Source of the DNA: UBA5793 sp040255465
GTDB taxonomy: Bacteria > Planctomycetota > Phycisphaerae > Phycisphaerales > UBA5793
Assembly: GCA_040255465.1 (NCBI GenBank)
Contig: JBDZVA010000001.1
Location: forward strand, 558,001 to 622,000
Length of the DNA: 64,000 nucleotides
Reading direction: 5' to 3'
A model generated the notes under the pieces. It made no database searches. It worked only from the letters and a program-made list of their open reading frames with translations, and was not told where the DNA came from. Position numbers and translations under genes: made by a program. This document shows positions 7,815-17,251 of the stretch, one piece after another (position 1 is the stretch's first letter; each line of letters opens with the position of its first letter).

Positions 7815-9704
7815 CTATGCGCTAGCCGCCGCCGCTTCCTTTTTCGCCGGCTTCTTCTTGTCGTCGCCTTCCACTTTGCCATACGTGCGGGCCCGCGGCT
7901 TGACGAGCGGCATGTTCACATCCTCATAGCGGATCGAGGGCCGGCCCGACGAGGCGTCCCACGAGGCGACCGTCGTCTTGAGGAACTTGCTGTCATCGCG
8001 CTCGGTGTAATCCGAGCGGTAGTGCGAGCCCCGGCTCTCCTTGCGCATGATCCCGCCGAGCAGGATGACCTCGGCGAGTTTGAGCATGTCGCCGGTCGCG
8101 CGGGCGAAGCTGAGGTTCTGATTCGTCCACAGGCCGTGATCGCTCAAACTGATGCGGCTGTACCGGTCCTGGAGTTCGTGCAGTTTGGTCATGGCCTGCT
8201 GCATGCGATCCTCGCTCTTCACGACTGTGGATGCCGCCGTCATCTCCACGCCCATCTCGCGGGCGATGTCGTACGGGTTCTCGCTGCCGTTGGCGTCGAT
8301 GAGGTTCTGCATCTTGCGGGTTTCAGATTCGACCGCCTCGTCGAACGCGCCCGCCGCCATGTCCGCCGCGGCGACGGGAAGACTTCGCACGCGCTCGGCA
8401 ATTCCCTTGCCGGCAAACAATCCGTCGAACGTGCATGACAGCAGCGCGTTGGCGCCCAGTCGCGTGGCGCCGTGGTACTGGTAGTTCACTTCGCCCAGCG
8501 CGTAGAGCCCTTCGATGTTGGTCATCATCGTGTTGGGCGCGCCGTAGACCATGCCCCTGCCGTCATCCTTGGCGGTGTACGTCGCCCACATGCCGCCCAT
8601 CGTGTAGTGCACGGCGGGGAAGATCTTCATGGGCAGTTCGCACGGGTCGTCGCCGGCAAACTTGCGGTAGATTTCCAGGATGCCGCCGAGTTTGCCCTCG
8701 AGATACTCGCGCGTCATGTGGGTGAGGTCGAGGTAGACCATATTCCCGCCGCCGATGCCCAGACCCTGGTTGACGCATATGTCGAAGATCTCGCGCGTCG
8801 CGATGTCGCGCGGCACGAGGTTGCCATACTTGGGATACTTTTCTTCGAGGAAGTACAGGCGTTCCTTCTCGGGAATCTGTCGCGGATCGCGCGTGTCACC
8901 CGCCTGGCGCGGCACCCAGATGCGTCCGCCTTCGCCGCGCGCCGACTCAGACATGAGTCGGCACTTGTCGGCCCCCGGAATCGCCGTGGGGTGCACCTGG
9001 ATGAATTCGCCGTTGGCGTACCACGCGCCCGCCTGGTAGCAGCGGCTCGCCGCGCCGCCGGTGCAGACGATGGAGTTGGTCGACTGGCCGAAGATCAGCC
9101 CGTTGCCGCCTGTGCACATGACGACTGCATCGCCGCGGAAGGCGCGGATCTGCATCGTCCGCATGTCCTGCGCCACGCAGCCGACGCACACGCCGTTGTC
9201 ATCAAGAATCGGCCAGAGGAATTCCCAGAACTCATACTTGGTGACTTTGCCCTCGGCCTCGGCCCGGCGGGTCTGCTCGTCAAGCGCGTAGAGGAGTTGC
9301 TGCCCGGTTGTCGCCCCGGCAAAGAAAGTCCGGCGGAACAGCGAACCGCCGAAGAGTCGCAGGTCGCAGTTGCCCTCGGCAGTGCGGTTGAATGGCACGC
9401 CCATGCGGTCGAAGAGGTCGATGACCTTGGGCGCCCAGTGCGTCATTTCAAAGACGGGCGGTTGATGCGCGAGGAAGTCGCCGCCGTAGAGCGTTTCATC
9501 CATGTGGACCCACTCGGTGAAGCCCTGCTGCCGCGCGACGTCGTTGCACGCGTTGATGCCGCCCTGGGCGCAGACCGAGTGCGATCGCTTGACGGGAACC
9601 ATGGAGATGAGATCGACGGCGATGTCTTCTTCCGCGAGTTTGATGGCGGCCGCAAGTCCGGCCAGTCCGCCGCCTACCACAATGACGCGCTTCTTGGGAA
9701 TCAT
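7815..9704 (-). CDS. sdhA: Succinate dehydrogenase flavoprotein subunit
   Basis: 629 residues. The N-terminal FAD Rossmann motif is VVGGGLAGLAAAIKLAE, the flavin-attachment region is RSHSVCAQGGINA, and substrate-site parts include HPTAIPG and MSESARGEGG. HYTMGGMWATYTA and GEVNYQYHGATRLGANALLSC are also present, as in SdhA/FrdA of the Bacillus/epsilon type. It oxidises succinate to fumarate and reduces its covalent FAD in the membrane-bound complex II. The C-terminus carries an unusual Lys/Ala tail (DDKKKPAKKEAAAASA). It lies 63 bases after sdhC, so the two form an operon, but sdhB is 27 kb away. Confidence 0.97.
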   Translation of the reverse strand: MIPKKRVIVVGGGLAGLAAAIKLAEEDIAVDLISMVPVKRSHSVCAQGGINACNDVARQQGFTEWVHMDETLYGGDFLAHQPPVFEMTHWAPKVIDLFDRMGVPFNRTAEGNCDLRLFGGSLFRRTFFAGATTGQQLLYALDEQTRRAEAEGKVTKYEFWEFLWPILDDNGVCVGCVAQDMRTMQIRAFRGDAVVMCTGGNGLIFGQSTNSIVCTGGAASRCYQAGAWYANGEFIQVHPTAIPGADKCRLMSESARGEGGRIWVPRQAGDTRDPRQIPEKERLYFLEEKYPKYGNLVPRDIATREIFDICVNQGLGIGGGNMVYLDLTHMTREYLEGKLGGILEIYRKFAGDDPCELPMKIFPAVHYTMGGMWATYTAKDDGRGMVYGAPNTMMTNIEGLYALGEVNYQYHGATRLGANALLSCTFDGLFAGKGIAERVRSLPVAAADMAAGAFDEAVESETRKMQNLIDANGSENPYDIAREMGVEMTAASTVVKSEDRMQQAMTKLHELQDRYSRISLSDHGLWTNQNLSFARATGDMLKLAEVILLGGIMRKESRGSHYRSDYTERDDSKFLKTTVASWDASSGRPSIRYEDVNMPLVKPRARTYGKVEGDDKKKPAKKEAAAASA

Positions 9705-9767
9705 GCTCAGTCAGTCCTTGCGTGAGTCAGAGTCATCGGGTCGCGTGGGCGGCCCGCATGGGTGCAA

Positions 9768-10592
9768 TCAGTGGTCCGGAGTTTCGTCCGTGATCTGAAC
9801 AGGTTTGGCCCAGATCACGTCGTCCGCCGCCGCGCCGCCGCCATGCCCCCTGAGGATGGCGGACTCAATCTGCTGCGCCCGCGGAATGTCCAGGGTCATG
9901 AATCCGACGACGGCCGCGAGTCCGGCCCCGGCAAGCAGCAGGCCGATCGCAGCACAGATGTAACCCCATCGCTTCTGCGCCTCGACGCTGATCGTCAGGC
10001 CCCAGGTGATCGCCGCCGTCCACAGCCCGTTGGCAAAGTGGAAGACCAGCGCCATCACGCAGACAAGGTAGAACAGCGCCATCAGCGCCCCGAGGCTGCC
10101 GTCCTGCATGTGTGTGGCTGTGGTTGATGCGGCATGCTCGCCGTCGAACGACGGCATCAGCCCGCCATACGTCCAGCCGAACCGCAGCGAGGTGACGTGC
10201 ATGAAGATGAACAGCACGCCGATGTAGCCGCTGAGTCGCTGGAGCGAGTAGCGCCAGTTGTCCTGGTAGTTGTACGCCTTGACGTTGCCCTTGCCCGTTG
10301 TGGCGTAGTAGATGCCAAGCAGGGCGTGGAACGCGATGGGGAAGAACAGGACGAACCACTCGACGAGTTGCAGCGCCGGCAGGTTGTGGATGAAGTTCAC
10401 TTCGTGCTGAAATGTCTCCACGCCCGCATCGCCATGCTGCGCCTTGGCGAGCACGCGCCCCCACATGATCGAGGCGTTGGTCGTCAGGTGAAAGAGGAGG
10501 AACGCCCCGATGGGGACGATGCCGCTGAGCGAGTGCAGCCGGCGAAGCAGGAAGTAGTGCCGATCCATGAAGCCTTCGGATGGTTCAGACAC
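9768..10592 (-). CDS. sdhC: Succinate dehydrogenase cytochrome b subunit, single-subunit type
   Basis: 274 residues with five hydrophobic helices, as in the one-subunit anchors of type B complex II (Bacillus, Bacteroidetes, epsilon-proteobacteria), so no sdhD is expected. Candidate haem ligands are the His residues in LRRLHSLSGIVP, FLLFHLTTN, FHALLGIYYATTG and FIFMHVTSLRFG. It anchors the complex and passes electrons to quinone. The start is GTG 10592 with GGAAAGG about 10 bases upstream; ATG 10568 (MDRHYFLLRRL) is the alternative. Confidence 0.92.
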   Translation of the reverse strand: MSEPSEGFMDRHYFLLRRLHSLSGIVPIGAFLLFHLTTNASIMWGRVLAKAQHGDAGVETFQHEVNFIHNLPALQLVEWFVLFFPIAFHALLGIYYATTGKGNVKAYNYQDNWRYSLQRLSGYIGVLFIFMHVTSLRFGWTYGGLMPSFDGEHAASTTATHMQDGSLGALMALFYLVCVMALVFHFANGLWTAAITWGLTISVEAQKRWGYICAAIGLLLAGAGLAAVVGFMTLDIPRAQQIESAILRGHGGGAAADDVIWAKPVQITDETPDH

Positions 10593-10668
10593 GGCTGAGC
10601 GCCTTTCCAGCGATAGGTCAGTGAGTCGTCGAAGCGTTCGCGCGATCGCAGGGCTGATCGAGGGCGGC

Positions 10669-10674
10669 ATTATA
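10669..10674 (-). promoter_or_regulatory. Possible -10 element for sdhCA
   Basis: A perfect TATAAT on the minus strand lies about 75 bases before the sdhC start, in the gap after the DUF1844 gene. No good -35 box sits 16-18 bases before it, so it is only a candidate. Confidence 0.3.
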
Positions 10675-10726
10675 TCGCCGCGTCAAGGCCGTCCGAGACG
10701 GGGCAAATCCCCGATGCTGCCGCACC

Positions 10727-11173
10727 TCAGGCCTGGATGCCGCCGCCCTTGGGAGCGCGACCCGCGCCGCCGGCGCCGCCGCCCGAGATCGCCTGCGCCA
10801 CGCGCACATACTGCATGCGAAGTTCGTAGAGCACGGCGGCGAGTTGCTTGGCCTCGTCATCGCTCAAGTTGCCCTTGGTCTTGGTCTCAAGGACGCCGAC
10901 GAGATCAATCTGATGCCGCGCTGCGTCGAGGTCGACCATCGGGCGGTTCGTCTGCGGATCGACGTACCCGCCCATGTAGAGCAGGGCCTGGGTGGCCATC
11001 ATGCCCACGAGGGTGTCCCAGTTGGCCGGCGGGAGTTGCCCCGGGCCGCCGCCCTCGCCACCGCTCTGGGCCTTTTCCTGCTCGATGCTGGCAAGGCGCT
11101 CCTTTTCAGCCTGGGCCTGGTTTTTCCAGTCGCTGTCAATCTGGATCTTGGGGGTTTCGCCTTGCTCTGCCAT
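10727..11173 (-). CDS. DUF1844 domain protein
   Basis: 148 residues, soluble. The conserved DUF1844 core is NWDTLVGMMATQALLYMGGYVDP, followed by DLDAARHQIDLVGVLETKTKGNLSDDE and LRMQYVRVA. The N-terminus is charged and low in complexity (many Glu, Lys, Gln), and the C-terminus is Gly-rich. The family is common in Planctomycetes and Verrucomicrobia and has no known function. AAGGAAC precedes the ATG. It lies upstream of sdhCA on the same strand. Confidence 0.88.
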   Translation of the reverse strand: MAEQGETPKIQIDSDWKNQAQAEKERLASIEQEKAQSGGEGGGPGQLPPANWDTLVGMMATQALLYMGGYVDPQTNRPMVDLDAARHQIDLVGVLETKTKGNLSDDEAKQLAAVLYELRMQYVRVAQAISGGGAGGAGRAPKGGGIQA

Positions 11174-11331
11174 TTGATCACGTTCCTTGAGTCATTTCGC
11201 TGATATCAGTGAGGTGCAAAGGGCAGTATAGGCCCACGCCGGGCGCGCCCCGAGAGGCACGGTCCGGGCGCGCTCGCTGATGCGAGGCGCGAGGCGTAGG
11301 ATCAGTCCGCCGGATTCCCGGGAGTCTCGCC

Positions 11332-12615
11332 ATGAACCCAGAGTCGAACCATCGTGGATTGTTATTCGTTGGCGCCGCCTTGCTGACCCTGGTCGGCGCT
11401 GCCACGCTCGGTGGGTGCGTGTCGCACAATGACAGCCTCGTCGCCGTGCCCGACCGCCCCAAGGTGGAGCGCACGCTGACCGCCAGAGACTTCTACGACC
11501 AGAACGCCAAGGCCGAGCGCTCCTCGGCGCCGGGCCAGAGCACCGGCGCGGCGACCAGCGGCGCCACCGCTGATGCGACGGCGTCCAAGAGCAATGGCGC
11601 AACACCCCCGGCCGAATCCACTGTGATCGCGCCCGATCCCATCTCGACCATTCCGGCCGTGGTCAGCCACGCCGGCCTCGTCGGCCAGGTGAATGGCCGC
11701 CCGATCTACGTCGCTGACTTCTTCGCGCCGATCGAGAACCAGTTGCGCATCCTCGGCCGCGAAAAGACGCGCAAGGAGTTCATCGCCCAGGCCTACCCGA
11801 TCATTCAGCGGCAACTGGCCGAACTCATCAAGAACGAACTCGTCTACGCCGAAGCCGAAGCGTCGCTCACCGAAAACGAGCGCGTGGGCCTGCGCTACTT
11901 CCTCCAGCAACTCGAAGGCGACGTGACGCGAACGCGCGGCCGGGTGGCGCAGGACCAGCGACTGCGCGAAGAAACCGGGCTGGGCGTCGACGAAGTCATT
12001 GAACTCGAACGCCGCCGCCAGCTCGTCATGTTCAAGATCCAGTCGGAGATCCGCAAGCGCGTCATCATCTCCTGGCGCGACATCGAGCGCTACTACCGCG
12101 ACCACCAGGCCGAGTTCAATCCCCCGGCGTCGATTCAACTGCGCCTGCTCGCCGTCAAGGCCGAGGACACCGCCGCCCGCAAGGGCATCGAGCAGTCTCT
12201 CGCGGACGGCTACCTGTTTGCCACACTGGCCGAAGAACACAGCACCGTGCTCGCCAGCCGGGGAGGCCTGATGGAGCCCGTGCTCCTGAGCAAGGGTCTC
12301 GACGGCACCGCGCTCACCGCCTGGCCCGAAGTTGACGCCGTCGCGCGAACGCTTAAAAAGGGTGAGTACGGCGGACCGGTTGTCGTGGGCGATCGCGCCA
12401 TCTGGGTCTACGTCGAAGAACTCGCCGACGGCAGCGGGCGATCGCTCTACGACGTCCAGCATGAGATCGAGAATCGCCTCTTCAAGGAACGATTCGAAGA
12501 ACAGCAGCAGAAGTACCTCGGCGAACTCTTTGCCCGCGGCAACATGGACGACTTTGACAACATGGCCATCCTCCTGCTCGACATCGCCATGCAACGCTGG
12601 GCAGCAGCCGAGTGA
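11332..12615 (+). CDS. PpiC/SurA-type peptidyl-prolyl isomerase lipoprotein
   Basis: 427 residues. The signal peptide ends in the lipobox LGGC at about residue 28, so the protein should be lipid-anchored. A Thr/Ala-rich linker follows. A SurA-like N-terminal chaperone region spans about residues 115-260 (VNGRPIYVADFFAPIENQL, then many charged helices), and a PpiC-like rotamase region follows (IQLRLLAVKAED, FATLAEEHSTVLASRGGLM, LKKGEYGGPVVVGDRAIWVYVEE). These proteins help fold outer-membrane or exported proteins. GGGAG precedes the ATG. The stop overlaps the next start by 4 bases. Confidence 0.85.
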   Translation: MNPESNHRGLLFVGAALLTLVGAATLGGCVSHNDSLVAVPDRPKVERTLTARDFYDQNAKAERSSAPGQSTGAATSGATADATASKSNGATPPAESTVIAPDPISTIPAVVSHAGLVGQVNGRPIYVADFFAPIENQLRILGREKTRKEFIAQAYPIIQRQLAELIKNELVYAEAEASLTENERVGLRYFLQQLEGDVTRTRGRVAQDQRLREETGLGVDEVIELERRRQLVMFKIQSEIRKRVIISWRDIERYYRDHQAEFNPPASIQLRLLAVKAEDTAARKGIEQSLADGYLFATLAEEHSTVLASRGGLMEPVLLSKGLDGTALTAWPEVDAVARTLKKGEYGGPVVVGDRAIWVYVEELADGSGRSLYDVQHEIENRLFKERFEEQQQKYLGELFARGNMDDFDNMAILLLDIAMQRWAAAE

Positions 12616-13040
12616 AGCGGCTCGGCCGCTGGCTGTTGGCTCGCTGGACCTCTCTGCGACGCGGCGGCGACGATGACCCTCGGCACGATCTCGGCCGGCG
12701 CGGCGAAGACCTCGCCACCGCACACCTTGCCAATGCCAACCTCCGCTGCATCGACCGCAACGTCCGCATCAAGGGTGGAGAGATCGATCTCATCTGCGAG
12801 TCGGCAGACGGCACGATCGTCTTTGTCGAAGTCAAGACGCGAACCGGCGACGTCTATCGCGGCGAACTCGCCATCAACCGCGACAAGCGCCGCCGACTGC
12901 TCCGTCTCGCCCAACTGATCGCGCGCAAGCGCGGCTGGCTCGATCGCCGCCTGCGCATCGACGTCGTTGTCATCGTCTGGCCCAGGGCCGGAGAGCCGAT
13001 CATCCGCCACCATCCCAACGCCGTGACGCTGGACGGCTAA
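12612..13040 (+). CDS. YraN/UPF0102 family endonuclease-like protein
   Basis: 142 residues. The UPF0102 core GRRGEDLATAHLANANLRC is followed by GGEIDLICESADGTIVFVEVKTR, which has the PD-(D/E)XK nuclease-like D...EVK pattern. The family resembles Holliday junction resolvases, but activity is mostly unproven. The start is GTG 12612, overlapping the PpiC gene as GTGA. Pairing with an export chaperone gene appears accidental in function, although the coupling is tight. Confidence 0.9.
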   Translation: MKRLGRWLLARWTSLRRGGDDDPRHDLGRRGEDLATAHLANANLRCIDRNVRIKGGEIDLICESADGTIVFVEVKTRTGDVYRGELAINRDKRRRLLRLAQLIARKRGWLDRRLRIDVVVIVWPRAGEPIIRHHPNAVTLDG

Positions 13041-13157
13041 GGTGCCCCGCCACAACCGCTTCTGTCGCCACGCCCGCACGGGGCTTCGCCCCGATTCCAC
13101 CTCGGAGCATTCTCGATCCGGGGTCGGGCCATCGCTCCCGTGCTATCGTGTGGCGCG

Positions 13158-14015
13158 ATGCAGGTTCCAGAATCGACCCGTGAAATCAACGGCGACGAGT
13201 CGCCCGGACCGCACTGGCGGCCGTGGTATCGCGGCAAGCCATTGCGGCGCCTCCAGAGCCTCGTCGGGGCGGTCGTCCACGACCACCCGCACCGCAATCT
13301 CTTCATTACCGCGATGCCCAAGTCCGGCAGCACGTGGCTGGCGCGCATGGTCGCCTCCATCCCCGGCTACCGCGAGTGGACGCCGCCTTACATCACCGAG
13401 ACCGACCATACGCTCCAGCCCGAGTCGCTCCGGCAGCCGCCGATGGGCTACACCGTAACCAAACTGCACAGCCGCCCGACGCCCGAGCACATCGCGCTGC
13501 TCAACGGTCTGCAACGACCCTATGTGATTCTCTTCCGCGACCTGCGCGATGCCGCGGTGAGCGGTTACTTTTTCCTCCGGGGCGTGTACCAGCACGAGTC
13601 GGCGCAGCAGTACCACGATCTCGATGTCGAGGAAGGCATTGCCCGCTGGATGGATGACAAACTCGCCGAGCGCGTCGCCTGGGTCGATGGATGGATGGAC
13701 GGCCGGGATGTCAAGTGGGGTCTGGTCGTCCGCTACGAGGATCTGATCCGCGACCCGCTCGACGCGTTCCACGGCATTTGCGATCATTACGAAATCGACA
13801 TCACCGTCGCGCACATGCGCAAAATCGTCGATCGCCACTCCTTCCAGCGCGCCACCGGCCGCAAACCCGGCACCGCCGACGCCAAATCATTCAACCGCAA
13901 GGGCATCGCCGGCGACTGGGTGAACCACTTCACTCCCGCCCTCAAAGACAAGTTCAAATCGATCGCCGGCGACGCACTCGTCCGCTTCGGCTACGAGAAA
14001 TCCAACGACTGGTGA
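13158..14015 (+). CDS. PAPS-dependent sulfotransferase
   Basis: 285 residues. The 5'-phosphosulfate loop is FITAMPKSGSTWLARMV at about residue 57, and the 3'-phosphate region is PYVILFRDLRDAAVSGYF, both hallmarks of the Sulfotransfer_1 family. VRYEDLIRDP and FQRATGRKPG near the C-terminus are further family features. It should transfer sulfate from PAPS to a hydroxyl group of a sugar or lipid. The start is ATG 13158; no Shine-Dalgarno is visible. Neighbours are another sulfotransferase and two glycosyltransferases, so a surface glycan is a plausible acceptor. Confidence 0.88.
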   Translation: MQVPESTREINGDESPGPHWRPWYRGKPLRRLQSLVGAVVHDHPHRNLFITAMPKSGSTWLARMVASIPGYREWTPPYITETDHTLQPESLRQPPMGYTVTKLHSRPTPEHIALLNGLQRPYVILFRDLRDAAVSGYFFLRGVYQHESAQQYHDLDVEEGIARWMDDKLAERVAWVDGWMDGRDVKWGLVVRYEDLIRDPLDAFHGICDHYEIDITVAHMRKIVDRHSFQRATGRKPGTADAKSFNRKGIAGDWVNHFTPALKDKFKSIAGDALVRFGYEKSNDW

Positions 14016-14037
14016 TCCGCGCCGCGCGCCTTTGTGA

Positions 14038-14988
14038 TCACTTGCGGCGATCTCCCAGGTTCCGACGCGTCTTTTGAGCCGCATGTGATGCCGCATCCAG
14101 CGCCATCCACACGGGGTGATGCGCCCGCCAGCCTGAGACCGGCTGGTAGCCGAGTTTGACCATCGTCGGCCCCGCAAGCCGCTCGATCAGCGCCACCTGG
14201 CGCGGCGACAACTGCTGCCGATACCGCCCGATCGATGCATCACTCAGCGGCTGTTGCGTCCCGCTCTTCCAACTAGCTTCGCGCGCGTGAAATCCGCTCT
14301 GGCCGCGCTCGTGGAAGTTCAGCATCGCAGGTTCAAACGACTCGCCCAGGAACGCGCACAACCTCCGCAACTCGGCCTCAGGTTGCGCAACCAGCGTCTC
14401 GAATGGCACGCCGGTGTATGCGGTCGCGGGCAACTCGCCACTCAATCGCAGATGCTCGTCGAGAATCTTTCGCCAGTTGCGAGCCTGATCTCGCGGCGAG
14501 CCGGCCGTCCACTCCATGCGCCGCATCGACGCCACCACATCGCGCGGATCGCGGTAGATGTGAATGAACTTCGCATCGGGGAACACGTCGCGGATTCGCG
14601 CCACACACTTGCAATGCAGCGGGCTCTTCTCACCAACGCGCGGCTTGCCGCTCCGCGCTTGCCACGCCCGAAGGATCGCCAGAAACAACTCGGCCGCGCT
14701 GCGATCACTGTCTCGCATCAGCGGCTCAACCTGGTCTCGCTCCATGCCGAGATCAGTCCAGTCCTGCGAACCAAAATAATCTTTGAGCCAGGCGTCAAAA
14801 CGATCCATCGGCACCGGATCGCCGCCGAATCGCGGCTCAACCGGATCGTGCCGCTGAAAGAACTTCGTTTCCGGGGGGATGTCCAGCCGCGAATGGCTCG
14901 TCAGCATCGCCTGGAGCAGCGTGGTCCCGCTGCGGCCGGTGCCGACGATGAAAAAGACTCCCTCGGCAAGTTGGTCGGTCCCGGTCAT
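14038..14988 (-). CDS. Sulfotransferase, Sulfotransfer_3 type
   Basis: 316 residues. GVFFIVGTGRSGTTLLQAML is the PAPS 5'-phosphosulfate loop, and KFIHIYRDPRDVVASMRRM the 3'-phosphate site. GEKSPLHCKCVARI and PFETLVAQPEAELRRLCAFLG follow the usual order. It is convergent with the sulfotransferase at 13158-14015 and only distantly like it. The start is uncertain: ATG 14997 has GGAG ten bases upstream, but a perfect TATAAT (minus strand, 14996-15001) overlaps that ATG and lies 7 bases before ATG 14988, which would give a leaderless message. Confidence 0.85.
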   Translation of the reverse strand: MTGTDQLAEGVFFIVGTGRSGTTLLQAMLTSHSRLDIPPETKFFQRHDPVEPRFGGDPVPMDRFDAWLKDYFGSQDWTDLGMERDQVEPLMRDSDRSAAELFLAILRAWQARSGKPRVGEKSPLHCKCVARIRDVFPDAKFIHIYRDPRDVVASMRRMEWTAGSPRDQARNWRKILDEHLRLSGELPATAYTGVPFETLVAQPEAELRRLCAFLGESFEPAMLNFHERGQSGFHAREASWKSGTQQPLSDASIGRYRQQLSPRQVALIERLAGPTMVKLGYQPVSGWRAHHPVWMALDAASHAAQKTRRNLGDRRK

Positions 14989-15045
14989 TGCGGTCATTAT
15001 AGTTTGGCTCCAATCGTCGCCCCGACCCGCCTCCTGTGAGCTTCC

Positions 15046-15969
15046 ATGAACGTCGTCGTCATCATGCCCGTGCACAACAACCGCGACACCGTTGCCGCCG
15101 CCATCCGCAGCGCGCTGGGCGAGGCGGCGGTGTCGGCGGTGGTCATCATCGACGACGGCTCGACCGACGACAGCGTGGATGTCATCAAGTCCATCGCCGA
15201 CTCGCGGATCATCGTCGAGTCGCAGGCCAACGCCGGGCCCTCGGCTGCGCGCAACCGCGGCATTGAGATGGCGCTACCGCAGCCGGGTCTGTCGCACGTG
15301 CTCTTTCTCGATGCTGATGACGTCTGGCGCCCCGGCGCGCTGGCGCCCATTGAGACTCTCGTGGCCGACCAGCCCGACCTCGGCGTCATCGTCGGCGGGC
15401 GCCTCGAGGTCGAAGGTGGATCAAAACGACAGGTCCTCCCTCCAGCGAACTGGATCGATACCAGACTCGAACCACGCGGCAACATCTTTCAACCCCAACC
15501 CTTCTTCGGCACCTCGGGCATGATCGTCTCCCGCAAGGTCATCGCGCACGGCGTGCGATTCGATCCCCGCCTGCGCATCGGCGAAGACCGCGACTTCGCC
15601 TATCGAGCCGCCGCCATCGCGCCGGCCTACGTCACCGCGACCATCCTGCTCGAAGTCACGCTCCACCGCGAGGGATCGAATCTCACCGGCCCCGACCATC
15701 TCAACCGCTGGCTGGCCGATCATCTTCATCTCATCGAATGGCACAGCGACGATCCCGCCGCAGCCGGCGCGCTGCACCAGCAGGCCGACTGGCTCCTCGG
15801 CCACGCCGCACGCACGCTGGCGAAGCGCGGCGAGCCCTTCGACGCCACACTCTGGCGTGCGTACATGGATCGCTACAAAACGCTCGGCTGGTCCCGACCC
15901 TGGCGCGCCCTCAAGTGGCGCTGGATCATCGGCCCGCTCATGCGCGCGTTTGTCACCGCCAAGACGTAG
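15046..15969 (+). CDS. Glycosyltransferase family 2
   Basis: 307 residues. The GT-A fold begins VVVIMPVHNNRDTVAAAIRS; the nucleotide-binding Asp pair is in VVIIDDGSTDDS, and the DXD-like metal site is VLFLDADDVWRPG. GISGMIV-type acceptor region is here FFGTSGMIVSRKVI. GEDRDFAYRAA is the probable catalytic base region (ED). It lacks membrane helices. The sugar and acceptor are unknown. It is divergent from the sulfotransferase gene and converges on the next gene with a 3-base gap. Confidence 0.9.
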   Translation: MNVVVIMPVHNNRDTVAAAIRSALGEAAVSAVVIIDDGSTDDSVDVIKSIADSRIIVESQANAGPSAARNRGIEMALPQPGLSHVLFLDADDVWRPGALAPIETLVADQPDLGVIVGGRLEVEGGSKRQVLPPANWIDTRLEPRGNIFQPQPFFGTSGMIVSRKVIAHGVRFDPRLRIGEDRDFAYRAAAIAPAYVTATILLEVTLHREGSNLTGPDHLNRWLADHLHLIEWHSDDPAAAGALHQQADWLLGHAARTLAKRGEPFDATLWRAYMDRYKTLGWSRPWRALKWRWIIGPLMRAFVTAKT

Positions 15970-15972
15970 GCG

Positions 15973-17199
15973 CTATTCCCGCTCGTCTTTGACGTGGTAG
16001 TGCAGCGACGCCCACTGGATGCCGCGATTAAGTCGCAGATCATCTGCGGCCTCGCGGAACAGGCCCCCAACATGCCAGCACCCGATCGGGAAACGCCACA
16101 CCGCTGATTGCGGCGTGCCCTGCATCGCATACGCCCGGCGCAGCGCCACGATCTGCATCACGACGGAAGCCAGCGCCAGCGCGATACAACTTGCCGCCAG
16201 CGGCGCGTTGGTGGTCAACATCAACAATCCGAACACGATCGCCGCCACCTGCAGCAACGGCGCCGATCCCAGCCAGCGCAATCGCCACACATTGGCGCGC
16301 AATCGTGGAATGTTCCGGTTCGCCGCCTCGATGAAAATGCGCTTCCACCCGCGATGAAACTCCTCAGGCGTCTCATACATCCGTACGCGAAACATCTCGT
16401 CGGCCAGTACCAGCCCCATCCGATGCTCCTTGAAGTGCAGCCGCCGCGCAAAGCGCAGGTCTTCGAGAATCGCATCGCGAATGTGCTCGTGCGTGCCGAT
16501 CGACTCGTAGACCGACTTGCGAAAGAGCATGAACTGTCCGTTAGCGAACGCGCGCCGCCCCGGCCGGTCGTTGCGGTTGGCCCGGTGGATCGGGTACATC
16601 TTCATGAGCGACATTGCCGCCACCGGCTGATCCGTCAACTCGAAGTCCCGAGCCGAAGTCAGCGTCCCCAGCAGACTCAGAAAGTCGAGGCGATACTGCG
16701 CGGCGATCCCCATCGCCGCGCGCACGAGATCCGGGTCGAACGTCGTATCCGCGTCGGCAAAGAGCAACCACTCGCCCCGCGCCGCCTTCGCCCCGCACCA
16801 TGATGCGTGGCATTTGCCCGACCAACCCTCCGGGCACTCGTCGATTTCAACGAGTTGCACGATGTCGCCCGCCTCCGTCATGTGTCGCCGCACAATCTCC
16901 GCCGTGCGATCGGTGCATCGGTCCGCCGCGATGATGATTTCCAGCGCCGGATAGCGGCTCGCGCGCAGGGTCGTCAGGGCATGGTCGATGAACTGTTCCT
17001 CGTCGTGCGCCGGGACAACAATGCTGACCAGCGGCCAGCCGCCTTTCGGCTCGGGCGCCCCGAGGCCGGCCCGCACGCGCGGCATCGCGCGCCCCGCCAG
17101 GTGGATGAACCACATCGCCATCGACCAGTACGCCAGAAACCCGAGGCACGCCATCGCCAGAATCCAGCCCAGGGCAATCGTGAGTGGCGTTGAGGGCAT
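15973..17199 (-). CDS. Membrane glycosyltransferase family 2, HpnB-like
   Basis: 408 residues. There is an N-terminal helix (LGWILAMACLGFLAYWSMAMW), then the GT2 domain: VSIVVPAHDEEQFIDHAL, EIIIAADRCTDRT, WLLFADADTTFDP (DXD) and DAILEDLRFARRL (the catalytic ED). At least two C-terminal helices follow (residues 320-365). This layout matches hopene-associated or carotenoid-type GT2 enzymes, but no hopanoid genes are nearby. Weak AGGT precedes the ATG. Confidence 0.87.
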   Translation of the reverse strand: MPSTPLTIALGWILAMACLGFLAYWSMAMWFIHLAGRAMPRVRAGLGAPEPKGGWPLVSIVVPAHDEEQFIDHALTTLRASRYPALEIIIAADRCTDRTAEIVRRHMTEAGDIVQLVEIDECPEGWSGKCHASWCGAKAARGEWLLFADADTTFDPDLVRAAMGIAAQYRLDFLSLLGTLTSARDFELTDQPVAAMSLMKMYPIHRANRNDRPGRRAFANGQFMLFRKSVYESIGTHEHIRDAILEDLRFARRLHFKEHRMGLVLADEMFRVRMYETPEEFHRGWKRIFIEAANRNIPRLRANVWRLRWLGSAPLLQVAAIVFGLLMLTTNAPLAASCIALALASVVMQIVALRRAYAMQGTPQSAVWRFPIGCWHVGGLFREAADDLRLNRGIQWASLHYHVKDERE

Positions 17200-17251
17200 A
17201 CGGGCGACCTGTGACGACGGCGGGGGAGAATCCTGACGTTATCATCATCGT

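Noticed and set aside
8472..9725. Long plus-strand open frame over sdhA
   Set aside because: sdhA on the minus strand has all flavoprotein motifs; the antisense frame has none.
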